A DNA stretch of 64,000 nt, taken from positions 1,550,001 to 1,614,000 of the forward strand of contig CAWFMD010000006.1 of the NCBI GenBank assembly GCA_963816975.1, given 5' to 3'. Shown here one piece after another: positions 40,405 through 48,759 of this stretch. The notes beneath the pieces are model-generated. The model was not told the origin of the DNA. It saw nothing but the letters and a program-made list of their open reading frames with translations, and did not search any database. A program made the position numbers and the translations under genes. The first letter of the stretch is position 1. Every line of letters begins with the position of its first letter. This DNA comes from DASRIA01 sp963816975 (GTDB taxonomy: Bacteria > Actinomycetota > Thermoleophilia > Solirubrobacterales > JBBDJG01).

Positions 40405-41739
40405 TTACGCCGCGGCTGCGACCCGGGGCTCGCGCGGCGCGCGGACGCGCTCGCGCAGCACGGTCTCGGCGCCGCGGCCCGGGCTGATCGTGATCGAGCG
40501 GCGGCGGGCCAGCTCCAGGGCCCCTTGGGCGGGGGCGACGTCGAAGCGCGACAGCACCGCTCTCAGCACCACCTTCATCTCCTGGAGCGCGAAGCTCGCG
40601 CCCAGGCAGCGCCGGCGCCCGCCGCCGAACGGGATCCACGTGTAGGTGCCGGGCGACTGGTCGAGCCAGCGCTCGGGGCGGAAGGCGTAGGGGTCCGGGT
40701 AGATCGCCGGGTCGTGGTGGATCGAGTAGGCGTTGGCCACCAGGCAGACCCCGGGCGGGTAGGTCCAGCCGCCGATCTCGACCTGCTGCTTGACCAGACG
40801 CGGGGCGGCGTTGGGCAGCACCGGGCGGCGGCGCAGCGTCTCCTGGATCGTGGCGGTCACATACGCGTCTCCGTTTTCGGAGTCGATCTCACCGTGGAGC
40901 CGCGCGACGACCGCGGGCGATCGCGCCAGCCTCTCGAACGCCCACGCCAGCTCGGAGGCCGTGGTCTCGTGGCCTGCCACGAGCAGCGTCATCAGCTCGT
41001 CACGCAGCTCCTGGTGTGACATCGGCGAGCCATCCTCGTGGCGCGCCTCGAGCAGCATCGACAGGATGTCGTCGCGCCCGGCGCCATCGGCGCGGCGGTT
41101 GTCGATCAGCTCGAAGATCAGGTCGTCGGCCTCGGCGCGGGTGCGCTCGAACCGCTGCCACGCGCGGCCGCGCTGGAGGGCCGGGATCATCGTCGCCGGG
41201 CGGCTGCCGGTGGCCAGCAGCGAGTTGAGGCGCGTGCGCAGGCCGTCGAGCTGCGGCCCGGCGTCGAGCCCGAACACGGCGCGCAGGATCACCTCGAGGG
41301 TGAGCGCCTGGAAGCGCGGGTGCAGCACGACCGGGCGATCCACGGGCCACGATGCTGCTTCCTCCTCGGCCACCTCCTGCATGGTCGCTGCGAGCCGCTG
41401 CATCTGCTCGCCGTGGAAGGCCGGCAGCATCAGCTTGCGCTGACTGAGGTGCTCGCCTTCGTCGAGCAGGATCACGGAGTTGCGCCCCACCACTGGCTCG
41501 AGGATGCGCGCTCCCTCGCCCGGGTGCAGTACCGCAGGGTCCGCCGTGAAGATCTCCTTCACCTGGTCGGGGTCGGCGATCATCACGAACGGCGGGGTGC
41601 CGAGCAGCCTGATCGTGTAGCGGTTCCCGTGGCGCGCGCGGCAGCGCTCGAGGAACGAGATCGGTCGCGCCCACCAGGCGACCGTCTGGATCGCGCTCGG
41701 TTGGCGCGGGCCCGGCGGTAGCGTCGCTCGTGCTGGCAA
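40405..41739 (-). CDS. cytochrome P450
   Basis: 444 residues from a TTG start preceded by GACGAGGA. All P450 marks are present: I-helix AGHETTASELAWA (residues 255-260 and on), ExxR pair Glu300-Arg303 in QETLRRRP, the FRPERWL Arg/Trp region and the heme-binding FGGGRRRCLGASFA with Cys378. Length and motifs suit CYP102/CYP110-like bacterial class. It would need ferredoxin and reductase partners, of which the FAD reductase at 45768 is a possible candidate. Substrate unknown. Confidence 0.92.
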   Translation of the reverse strand: MPARATLPPGPRQPSAIQTVAWWARPISFLERCRARHGNRYTIRLLGTPPFVMIADPDQVKEIFTADPAVLHPGEGARILEPVVGRNSVILLDEGEHLSQRKLMLPAFHGEQMQRLAATMQEVAEEEAASWPVDRPVVLHPRFQALTLEVILRAVFGLDAGPQLDGLRTRLNSLLATGSRPATMIPALQRGRAWQRFERTRAEADDLIFELIDNRRADGAGRDDILSMLLEARHEDGSPMSHQELRDELMTLLVAGHETTASELAWAFERLARSPAVVARLHGEIDSENGDAYVTATIQETLRRRPVLPNAAPRLVKQQVEIGGWTYPPGVCLVANAYSIHHDPAIYPDPYAFRPERWLDQSPGTYTWIPFGGGRRRCLGASFALQEMKVVLRAVLSRFDVAPAQGALELARRRSITISPGRGAETVLRERVRAPREPRVAAAA

Positions 41740-41812
41740 TCCTCGTCCCTCCGCGCAAGCGTACCCGTGACCGGCGGCGGTCGGGGGTGCGGATGGTCAC
41801 ATTCCGCGGGTG

Positions 41813-42250
41813 CTACTTGACGGTGAGGGCGCCCTCCATGCCCGCCTGACGGTGGCCGGGCACCGAGCAGTAGAACGTGTACTTGCCCGCCGCGACGGTC
41901 GCCTCGGTGGTGGCACTGGCCTCACTGATCACGTCGGTCTTGGCGATCTCCTCGCCGTCCTGCTCGATCGCGAAGTCGTGCGGCGTGGAGGAGTCGTTGG
42001 TGAGCTCGAAGGTCACCTTGCCGGCCGGCGCGGTCAGGCTCTTCTGTTCGAAGCTGAGCGCTCCGCCGGGGTCGGCTGCGACCTGCACCGTCCTCCCGGC
42101 GCCGGCCTCGCCGGTGGTCGTCGTCTCGGTCGTGGCCGGCTGCGTCGCGGCCGGCTCGGTGGTCGTGTCCTTGTTGTCGTCGCCGCCGCAGGCGGCCAGC
42201 CCGAAGGCGGCCAGCGCGCAGATGACGATCAGCAGCGGGAAACGTGTCAT
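41813..42250 (-). CDS. cupredoxin-domain lipoprotein
   Basis: 145 residues from ATG. Lipobox LAAC with lipidated Cys21, then a Thr/Glu/Ala-rich linker. The C-terminal cupredoxin core keeps the blue-copper ligands His91 (PHDFAI), Cys128, His133 and Met138 in YCSVPGHRQAGMEG. A membrane-attached plastocyanin- or azurin-like electron carrier or copper-binding protein. The 193-base gap to the next gene is without recognised structure. Confidence 0.88.
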   Translation of the reverse strand: MTRFPLLIVICALAAFGLAACGGDDNKDTTTEPAATQPATTETTTTGEAGAGRTVQVAADPGGALSFEQKSLTAPAGKVTFELTNDSSTPHDFAIEQDGEEIAKTDVISEASATTEATVAAGKYTFYCSVPGHRQAGMEGALTVK

Positions 42251-42442
42251 GAACACTCCCTTCTCGCAATGTCAACACGGGGCGGCAGTTGGCGCCCACC
42301 GGGAACGCTACCGCCGATCCGCACCGATGGCCCACACGCGCCACTCGAATTCCATTTTCGCCCATTGGGCGTCTAGTACGGTTAATGACCGGGTGAGGAG
42401 ATCGGCAGGCCGGCCGGGCGACATGGTGTATCTGGAGGGGCG

Positions 42443-43531
42443 TTGACCGACGACAAGGCGAATGCGGCGCTGTTGCGGGACGCCTACGACAGTTTCAGCA
42501 GGGAGGGCGTGCGCGCGTTCGAGCGCGTGCTCGCGCCCACGCTCGAGCTCCTCGAGAAGCCGGGGAGGGTGCTGCACCGGCGGCTGGAGCGTGAGGCGGT
42601 TTTGGCACGATTGGAGCAGCTCGGCTGGAACGGATGGCAAATCGAGCCCCAGGACTTCCTCCAGTTCGGCGACCGCATGATCGTGCCCGTCCGAATCACG
42701 GACCCCGATCCCCCCGCGGGAGCCAGCGGAGACCGGGTGCGGGCTCACTACTGGAGGATCGGGCCCGCCGGGGCAGACCGGCTCGAGGTGCACGGCTCGC
42801 GCGCCAACGCGGTAAACGCGGCGGTCGGATACTTCGCGCTGCTGGAGCGCCTGCACGACCGACTGCGCCCGCGCACGTATGTCGAGATCGGCGTCCACAT
42901 GGGTCGCTCGCTGGGGCGGGTGCCCGCCGGCACGAAGAGCGTCGGCATCGATCCCGCCCCCGTCGTCGCGGACCCGGCGCTCGAAGAGGCGTCCAAGCTC
43001 TTCCGCGTCACGAGCGACGAGTTCTTTCGCGACCACGACCTGCGCTCCGAGCTCGGCGGGCTGCCTGTGGACTTCGCCTTCATCGACGGCATGCATCTGT
43101 TCGAGTTCGCGCTGCGCGACTTCATGAACCTCGAGCGCCACTGCACGGCGCGGTCGGTGATCATGGTGCACGACTGCTATCCAAGAGAGCGCGTGCACGC
43201 TGAGCGCGAGCAGACCACGGTCGCGTGGAGCGGAGACGTCTGGAAGCTGATTCCCTGCCTCCGGGAGCAGCGGCCGGACCTCAACATCGCAGCGATCGAC
43301 ATCCGCCCCGCGGGCATGGGCATCATCACCGCGCTGGACCCGGATTCGACTGTCCTGTCGGACTCGTACGACGAGATCGAGGCGCGCTATCTGGCCTTGG
43401 ACTACGACTGGGTGGAGCAGGCCAAGCCCGAGCGCCTGGCCCGGCTCGAGCACGACTGGGCGCTGATCGAGGCCCGCCTGCCGCCCCCGGTGGACGATGT
43501 CCCGGCGCCGCTCGAAGAGCCCGCCGCGTGA
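42443..43531 (+). CDS. SnoaL-like domain fused to SAM methyltransferase
   Basis: 362 residues from a TTG start with GGAGGGG closely upstream. Residues 1-120 resemble a SnoaL/NTF2-like fold (RDAYDSFSREGVRAFERVL, LEQLGWNGWQIEPQDFLQFGDRMIVPVRI). The second half is a Methyltransf_24-type domain: YVEIGVHMGRSLG, VDFAFIDGMHLFEFALRDFMNLERHC, SVIMVHDCYPRERV with the DHC-like acid residues. Overlaps the glycosyltransferase start by 4 bases (GTGA), so the two are likely one pathway acting on a surface sugar or polyketide sugar. Confidence 0.72.
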   Translation: MTDDKANAALLRDAYDSFSREGVRAFERVLAPTLELLEKPGRVLHRRLEREAVLARLEQLGWNGWQIEPQDFLQFGDRMIVPVRITDPDPPAGASGDRVRAHYWRIGPAGADRLEVHGSRANAVNAAVGYFALLERLHDRLRPRTYVEIGVHMGRSLGRVPAGTKSVGIDPAPVVADPALEEASKLFRVTSDEFFRDHDLRSELGGLPVDFAFIDGMHLFEFALRDFMNLERHCTARSVIMVHDCYPRERVHAEREQTTVAWSGDVWKLIPCLREQRPDLNIAAIDIRPAGMGIITALDPDSTVLSDSYDEIEARYLALDYDWVEQAKPERLARLEHDWALIEARLPPPVDDVPAPLEEPAA

Positions 43532-44406
43532 GCGAGCAGCCGTTGTACCTGTCGGTTTGCGCGGTCTACCGCAACGAGGGGCAATACCTGCGCGAGTGGG
43601 TCGCATTCCACAAGATCGTCGGCGTCGAGCGGTTCTACCTCTACAACAACCGCAGCGACGACGACGGTCACCGCGAGGCGCTCGCGCCCTACGTGGAGGA
43701 CGGGACGGTGGTGCTGCACGAGTGGCCGGAATGTCTGCCGCCCAACGTCGTCGCCGGTGAGGCCTCCCAGACGGCGACCTACCAACACTGCATCCAGCAT
43801 TACGCAAACGACTCACGCTGGATCGCCTTCATCGACCTCGACGAGTTCCTGTTCTCGCCGAGCGGGCGGTCGTTGCCCGAGGTGCTCGCCGAATACGAGC
43901 GCTGGCCCGGGGTGGGGGTGAACTGGTGCATGTTCGGCGCGTCGGGGCACACCGCGCAGCCGCAGGGCCTCGTGACGGAGAGCTACGTGCGGCGCACGGA
44001 CCGCACGAGCCACAACCGGTCGATCAAGAGCGTCGTGGATCCGCGCCGCGTGCGGAGCTTCTGCCTCGCACACTTCTTCATGTTCAACGGCGAGCCGTCC
44101 GTCGCGGTGGACGAGCGGCATCGCCCGATCGAGGGACGCCCGGGGTCACCCTGCAGCGTCACGGACGAGGTGTCCTTCGAGCGGCTGCGCGTCAACCACT
44201 ACGTGACCAAGTCCGAGCAGGAGTTCGCGCGCAAGCTGGCGCGCGTGCGCGTCGACAGCGGCCGGCCGCGGGACTGGTCCGACAAGCGGGCGGCCCGGCT
44301 GCTGAAGGTGCTCGACGAGGTCGAGGACCGCACGATTCACATGTACCTGCCCGCGCTGCGCGAGGAGCTCGCGCGTGTGGAGCGACGGCCCGTCGGCCGC
44401 ACATGA
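43528..44406 (+). CDS. family-92-like glycosyltransferase (paralogue A)
   Basis: 292 residues from GTG overlapping the methyltransferase stop. The family-92/DUF23 pattern is present: LSVCAVYRNEGQYLREWVAFHKIVGVERFYLYNNRSDD, DSRWIAFIDLDEFLF with the acidic DLDE metal motif, and a C-terminal VNHYVTKSEQEFARKLAR helix. It should transfer a sugar from a nucleotide sugar. A paralogue with the same layout lies at 49691-50575 on the minus strand. Confidence 0.82.
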   Translation: MSEQPLYLSVCAVYRNEGQYLREWVAFHKIVGVERFYLYNNRSDDDGHREALAPYVEDGTVVLHEWPECLPPNVVAGEASQTATYQHCIQHYANDSRWIAFIDLDEFLFSPSGRSLPEVLAEYERWPGVGVNWCMFGASGHTAQPQGLVTESYVRRTDRTSHNRSIKSVVDPRRVRSFCLAHFFMFNGEPSVAVDERHRPIEGRPGSPCSVTDEVSFERLRVNHYVTKSEQEFARKLARVRVDSGRPRDWSDKRAARLLKVLDEVEDRTIHMYLPALREELARVERRPVGRT

Positions 44407-44418
44407 CCCGTCGGTCGC

Positions 44419-44787
44419 CTACGCCTTGCCGTCCTCCGGGCCGACGACCTCGAGGAAGTTGTCGACTCCCGTCAGCTTGAAGAGCTCGTGGACGTGCGGC
44501 GGCCCCGCGACCACGGTGAACCGCTGTCCCCTCATGCGCGCGTGCATCTCTGCGACCAGCACGGCCGAGAGCCCGGTCGAGTCCATGAAGGTGGTGCCGC
44601 TGAGGTCCAGCACCAGCGTCGCGGCGGCGCTGTTGCGCAGCTCCGAGAGCTCCTTGTTGAACGCAGGCACGGTCGACACGTCGAGTTCGCCTGCGACCGT
44701 CACCCGCACGGCAGCATCCTGCTCGGTGACAGACACCGTCAAGGCCGGCCCGGCGCCGGAACTTGCTGGAGATGAAGGAGAAGTCAT
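44419..44787 (-). CDS. STAS-domain anti-sigma factor antagonist
   Basis: 122 residues. The STAS fold is clear: VRVTVAGELDVSTVPAFNKELSEL, LVLDLSGTTFMDSTGLSAVLVAEMHARM with phosphorylatable Ser70 in MDSTGL. Such proteins bind serine kinases/anti-sigma factors and release the sigma factor on dephosphorylation. No kinase or phosphatase is adjacent, so its partners are elsewhere. Short basic/Ser-rich N-terminus. Confidence 0.88.
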   Translation of the reverse strand: MTSPSSPASSGAGPALTVSVTEQDAAVRVTVAGELDVSTVPAFNKELSELRNSAAATLVLDLSGTTFMDSTGLSAVLVAEMHARMRGQRFTVVAGPPHVHELFKLTGVDNFLEVVGPEDGKA

Positions 44788-44899
44788 GCTGTCACGAGCC
44801 TGGTTCGACCGCTTGTACCCGAGCCCGTGACCACCCTAACGGCATGGCCTCGGGGCGCGGCTCGCGCGGCAGAACGGCTGAAGTAGGGTAGCGGTCGTC

Positions 44900-45775
44900 T
44901 TGGACGCCTTCAGGACACCGGACGAGCGCTTCGCGGGGCTTCCCGGCTTCGCCTACGAGCCGCATTACGCGGAGGTGGACGGCCTGCGCCTGCACTACCT
45001 GGACGAGGGCCAGGGCTCCCCGATCGTGTGCTTCCACGGGGAGCCGACGTGGTCGTACCTCTACCGAAAGATGGTGGACCCGCTGGTCGCGAGCGGGCAC
45101 CGCGTGATCTGCCCCGACTATCCGGGGTTCGGGCGCTCCGACAAGCCCACCGACCGCGACTGGTACACGTACGACCGCCACGTCGAGCACATGACGCGCT
45201 TGCTGGAGCAACTCGACGTGCGCGACGCGACGGCCGTCGTGCAGGACTGGGGCGGGCCGATCGGGCTGCGCTGGGCGGTCGAGAACCCCGACAGGGTCGC
45301 GCGCCTGGTGATCATGAACACCGGGCTGTTCGCCGGCCGGGTGAACGAGGCGTTCATGGCATGGCGCAACTTCGCCGAGCGCAATCCCGACCTGCCGGTC
45401 GGCTTCGTGATCAAGGGCGCGACCGCCACCGATGTCCCGGACGAGGTCGTGAGCGCTTACGAGGCGCCGTGGCCGAACGCCGAGTCGAAGGCGGGTGTCG
45501 CGATGTTCCCGCTGATCGTGCCGATCTCGCCCGACGCGCCGGGGGCGGCCGAGATGCGCGCCGTGCAGGAGCAGCTTGCGGCCTGGGAGAAGCCGACCCT
45601 CGTGTGCTTCTCCGACTCCGACCCGATCTTTACGCCGAAGGCCGGGCAGCGGTTCGTCGACCTGATTCCGGGCGCCGGCGAGCAGCGCGTGATCGAGGGC
45701 GCGGCGCACTTCCTCCAGGAGGATCGCGGCGAGGCGATCGCGGCCGAGATCAACCGCTTCCTCCAGGATGGCTGA
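44900..45775 (+). CDS. haloalkane dehalogenase-like hydrolase
   Basis: 291 residues from TTG (start uncertain). HGEPTWSYLYRKM (residues 46-58), nucleophile Asp116 in VVQDWGGPIGLRW with halide-binding Trp117, and catalytic His270 in GAAHFLQED match haloalkane dehalogenases (HLD-I/DhlA/DmmA type) more than esterases, in which the nucleophile is Ser. It would cleave a carbon-halogen bond. Overlaps the start of an FAD-dependent reductase by 8 bases, so both are probably cotranscribed. Natural substrate not known. Confidence 0.85.
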   Translation: MDAFRTPDERFAGLPGFAYEPHYAEVDGLRLHYLDEGQGSPIVCFHGEPTWSYLYRKMVDPLVASGHRVICPDYPGFGRSDKPTDRDWYTYDRHVEHMTRLLEQLDVRDATAVVQDWGGPIGLRWAVENPDRVARLVIMNTGLFAGRVNEAFMAWRNFAERNPDLPVGFVIKGATATDVPDEVVSAYEAPWPNAESKAGVAMFPLIVPISPDAPGAAEMRAVQEQLAAWEKPTLVCFSDSDPIFTPKAGQRFVDLIPGAGEQRVIEGAAHFLQEDRGEAIAAEINRFLQDG

Positions 45776-47003
45776 ACGGCAGGTCGAGTTCCTGCTGGTC
45801 GGTGGGGGGATGGCTGCGGCGAACTGCGCCCGCCACCTGCGGGAGGAGGGGGCCGACGGGGAGATCCTGCTGGTAGGGCGCGAGCCAGATCCGCCGTACA
45901 ACCGCCCGCCGCTCTCCAAGCAGTACGTGCGCGGCGAGGAGTCGCGTGAGGACATCCTGTTCCGGCCCGACGACTGGTGGACGGAGCAGCGGATCGAGCT
46001 CGCGGTCCGCACGAGCGTGATGTCGCTCGACGCCGATGCGCGGACGGCCAAGCTGTCGAACAAGGACGAGGTGCGATTCGAGCAGGCGCTGCTGGCGACC
46101 GGCTCCAACGTCCGGATCCTGCGCGTCGAGGGCGCGCAGCTCGACGGGATCCACTACCTGCGCACGATCCGGAACTCGGACGCGCTGCGCGAGGAGCTCG
46201 CCGACGCACAACGGATCGCGCTGATCGGCGGCAGCTACATCGGTACCGAGCTGGCCGCGTCGCTTGCCAAGCTGGGCAAGCGCTGCGAGCTGATCATGCT
46301 CGAGGCGGTCACGCACGAGCGCTTCTACGGAGCGCAGGTCGGCCGGTTCTTCCAGGACACGCTGATCTCGCACGGCGTGCGAGTGCACGGCGGCCAGGAG
46401 CTGGAGCGCTTCGCCGGGACGGGCGACCGGGTGGAGCGGGTCGTGACGAAGTCCGGTCTCGAGATCGAATGCGACTTCGTGGTGATCGGCGCGGGTGTCA
46501 CGCCCGACATCGCGCTCGCGCAGCGCGCGGGGCTCGAGACCGACAGCGGAGTGCTCGTGGACCGCTACCTCGAGACGAGCGCGCCCGGGGTGTTCGCGGC
46601 GGGCGACATCGCGGAGTACGACAGCGTCGTGCATGACCGCCGCATCCGCATCGAGCACTGGGACGTCGCCTTCAACCAGGGCAAGTTCGCGGCGCTCAAC
46701 ATGCTCGGGCGCAAGCAGGCCTACGACGTGGTGCCCTACTTCTGGTCCGATCTCGCCGATTGGGCGAGCATGGAGTACGTGGGGCCGGCCACCGAGTGGG
46801 ACGAGGTCTGGATCCGGGGCGGCATCGACGCGGGCAAGTTCACCGCCTTCTACGTGCAGGGCGGGAAGGTCGCCGCGGCGCTCACAGTCGGCCGCTCGGA
46901 CGACCTCGCCGTGGCCGCGCGGCTGCTCAAGGAGAAGACCGACGTGAGCGGTCTGCGCGCGCGCCTGGAGGACGTCGAGGCCGACATCGCCGAGCTCGGG
47001 TAA
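45768..47003 (+). CDS. FAD/NAD(P)-dependent ferredoxin-type reductase
   Basis: 411 residues. FAD motif LLVGGGMAAANCARHLREEG, NAD(P) motif IALIGGSYIGTELAASLAKLG and the C-terminal GVFAAGDIAEYD are diagnostic of the BphA4/rubredoxin-reductase-like family. In such enzymes the flavin passes electrons from NADH to a ferredoxin for oxygenases or P450. The 8-base overlap with the dehalogenase suggests one transcript, though P450 at 40405 lies within 6 kb and could be served. No ferredoxin gene is seen here. Confidence 0.85.
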   Translation: MAERQVEFLLVGGGMAAANCARHLREEGADGEILLVGREPDPPYNRPPLSKQYVRGEESREDILFRPDDWWTEQRIELAVRTSVMSLDADARTAKLSNKDEVRFEQALLATGSNVRILRVEGAQLDGIHYLRTIRNSDALREELADAQRIALIGGSYIGTELAASLAKLGKRCELIMLEAVTHERFYGAQVGRFFQDTLISHGVRVHGGQELERFAGTGDRVERVVTKSGLEIECDFVVIGAGVTPDIALAQRAGLETDSGVLVDRYLETSAPGVFAAGDIAEYDSVVHDRRIRIEHWDVAFNQGKFAALNMLGRKQAYDVVPYFWSDLADWASMEYVGPATEWDEVWIRGGIDAGKFTAFYVQGGKVAAALTVGRSDDLAVAARLLKEKTDVSGLRARLEDVEADIAELG

Positions 47004-47021
47004 CGCCGACCTCCTGCAAAC

Positions 47022-47047
47022 CCGACCGTCCGCTTACGGACGGTCGG
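47022..47047. terminator. hairpin between convergent genes
   Basis: An 11-bp perfect stem CCGACCGTCCG / CGGACGGTCGG around loop CTTA, followed by CTCTGTT. The minus-strand Kelch gene ends with its TAA in the loop. Serves both the FAD reductase and Kelch genes. Confidence 0.7.
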
Positions 47048-48044
47048 CTCTGTTCACATCCAAGGCCTCGATCGCGTTCGAGAAGTCGAAGCCCGGCGTG
47101 GGGCCGCCCTCGATCGTGTAGACGCGGCGCCCGCGGGACACGACGCCCAGCCCATGGCGCGGGGTGCGCATTCCGGGCAGGCGGCTCCAGCGGCGGGTCG
47201 CGGGGTCATACGCCTCGACCTCCCCGATCGTGCCCGTGGCCTCCTCGCCGCCGGCGACGATTACGCGGGGGCCGACCGCGGTCGCCCCGATGCCGCCGCG
47301 CGGCCTGCGCATGTCGGGCAGCCGCTCCCAGCGACGGGAACGCGGCAGGTAGCGCTCCGCGACCTTGAAGTTCCCCTGCCCGGTGACGCGCCCGGCGAGC
47401 ACGTAGAACGCGCCGCCGGCGACCGCTCCCGCGAGGTGCTCGCGCGCTCTGGCCATGCGCGGCCCGCGGGACCAGCGCCGGCGCGCGAAGTCGTAGATCT
47501 CGAGCGTCGCGAGCGCTCCCCGCGCCGTGTTCGCGCCGCCGGCCGCGTAGAGCTTGCCGCCGATCGCTCCGGCCGCGAGCGCGGCGCGCTTCGTGGGCGC
47601 GTCGGGCAGGCGCGACCAGCGGTCCCGGCGCGGGTCGTAGCGGTACAGGGAGGACACCTCGCCGCGCAGGTCGCCGCGGCCCGTGTAGCCGCCGATCACG
47701 TAGACCTTGCCTCGCCAGGCGACGGCCGCCGGGTGGTTCAGCCCCACCGGCATCGACCGCACGCGCCGCCAGCGGTCGCGCGCGATGTCGTAGCGCTCGA
47801 CCGCCGCGGTCGTGGCGCCCGACCGGCGCTCGAAGCCGCCCACGACATACACGAACCGCCCCACGCGCGCGGCCGCCACCTCGGTGCGGCTCAACGGCGC
47901 CGGCCGCAGCGCTGTCCACCGGCCGGCGGCGCTGGAGCCGGCCTGCCGGTCGCCGTTCCCGGCCCCATCCGCGACGACCAGCACGGCCGCCGCCGCAACC
48001 CCGCTCACCGCGGCCGCGGCGACCACCAGCGTGCCGCGGCTCAC
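47034..48044 (-). CDS. membrane-anchored Kelch-repeat protein
   Basis: 336 residues from GTG with GAGGAG six bases upstream; the GTG overlaps the stop of the small Cys-rich gene by 4 bases. One N-terminal transmembrane anchor (TLVVAAAAVSGVAAAAVLVV) then about six Kelch repeats with the pattern G-G-x(n)-Y-D-x(n)-W, e.g. VYVIGGYTGRGD, YDPRRDRWSRLPDAP. Forms a six-bladed beta-propeller outside the cell. Binding partner unknown. Confidence 0.85.
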   Translation of the reverse strand: MSRGTLVVAAAAVSGVAAAAVLVVADGAGNGDRQAGSSAAGRWTALRPAPLSRTEVAAARVGRFVYVVGGFERRSGATTAAVERYDIARDRWRRVRSMPVGLNHPAAVAWRGKVYVIGGYTGRGDLRGEVSSLYRYDPRRDRWSRLPDAPTKRAALAAGAIGGKLYAAGGANTARGALATLEIYDFARRRWSRGPRMARAREHLAGAVAGGAFYVLAGRVTGQGNFKVAERYLPRSRRWERLPDMRRPRGGIGATAVGPRVIVAGGEEATGTIGEVEAYDPATRRWSRLPGMRTPRHGLGVVSRGRRVYTIEGGPTPGFDFSNAIEALDVNRADRP

Positions 48045-48232
48045 CGGCGCTCCTCGTGCCCTGCGTCGCGCCGTTCGTGTCCGGGGCATTGGGCCACCGG
48101 CAGAGCGGGATAGCGCGGGTAGTCCGGATCCGTGCGCGAGCGCTCGCACAGCGAGAAGTTGGACCCGCGCGTCGTGTGGACGAGCCGCTGATGGCGGCAG
48201 GTGTCACACAGGCCTGCCCGCGGCCGAGACAT
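48041..48232 (-). CDS. small Cys-rich (zinc-ribbon-like) protein
   Basis: 63 residues. CDTCRHQRLVHTTRGS, FSLCERS and ALPVAQCPGHERR give a CxxC..C..C arrangement suited to one zinc. The GTGA overlap with the Kelch gene shows translational coupling. The order of the conserved residues resembles a small actinobacterial conserved hypothetical family, but this is from memory of the pattern. Likely a real gene of unknown role. Confidence 0.65.
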   Translation of the reverse strand: MSRPRAGLCDTCRHQRLVHTTRGSNFSLCERSRTDPDYPRYPALPVAQCPGHERRDAGHEERR

Positions 48233-48309
48233 GCCCTCCCAGTATGGCAGCGGTCATGTGCCGCTCGCCGTGATCTGCGATTGTCCGGAAAACGGCGGAA
48301 GGAGTGGCA

Positions 48310-48759
48310 ATGCCCGGACCACGGCTGAGCGAGACCCAGATGCGCCAGGGGATCGTGTTGCTCGGATTGACGCAACTGGCGATCGGCGTGTGGCTGGCGA
48401 TCGGGCCCGACTCGTTCGTTGACTCGCTCGCCGACTTCGGCCCCGCCGACCATCACTTCCTGCGCGACATCGCGACCTTCCAGGCGGGGATCGGCATCGC
48501 GCTGATCGTGGCGGCGGGACGGCCCTCGTGGCGCGTGCCGGTGTTGTTCGCGGCCCTTGCCCAGACGGCCCTGCACACCGTCAACCACCTGTTCGACATC
48601 GGTGGCACGGACCCCGGCTGGCAGGGCCCCGCCAACTTCGCGAGCCTGCTGCTGCTGACGGCCGGCACCCTTTACCTGATGCAGGAGGCCGCCAGGCTGG
48701 CACGCCCGCGCGACAGCGGTGACCCGCGACCGCGGGAGGCGGAGAGGCTGCCGGCATGA
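48310..48759 (+). CDS. small integral membrane protein
   Basis: 149 residues with GGAAGGAG 5 bases before the ATG; a GTG six bases upstream overlaps the ribosome site. Four hydrophobic segments (IVLLGLTQLAIGVWLAI; ATFQAGIGIALIVAAG; VPVLFAALAQTALHTVNHLF; NFASLLLLTAGTLYLM) indicate four transmembrane helices; His-Asn-His in HTVNHLFD is conserved-looking. Overlaps the following epimerase by 4 bases (ATGA). Function unknown. Confidence 0.75.
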   Translation: MPGPRLSETQMRQGIVLLGLTQLAIGVWLAIGPDSFVDSLADFGPADHHFLRDIATFQAGIGIALIVAAGRPSWRVPVLFAALAQTALHTVNHLFDIGGTDPGWQGPANFASLLLLTAGTLYLMQEAARLARPRDSGDPRPREAERLPA

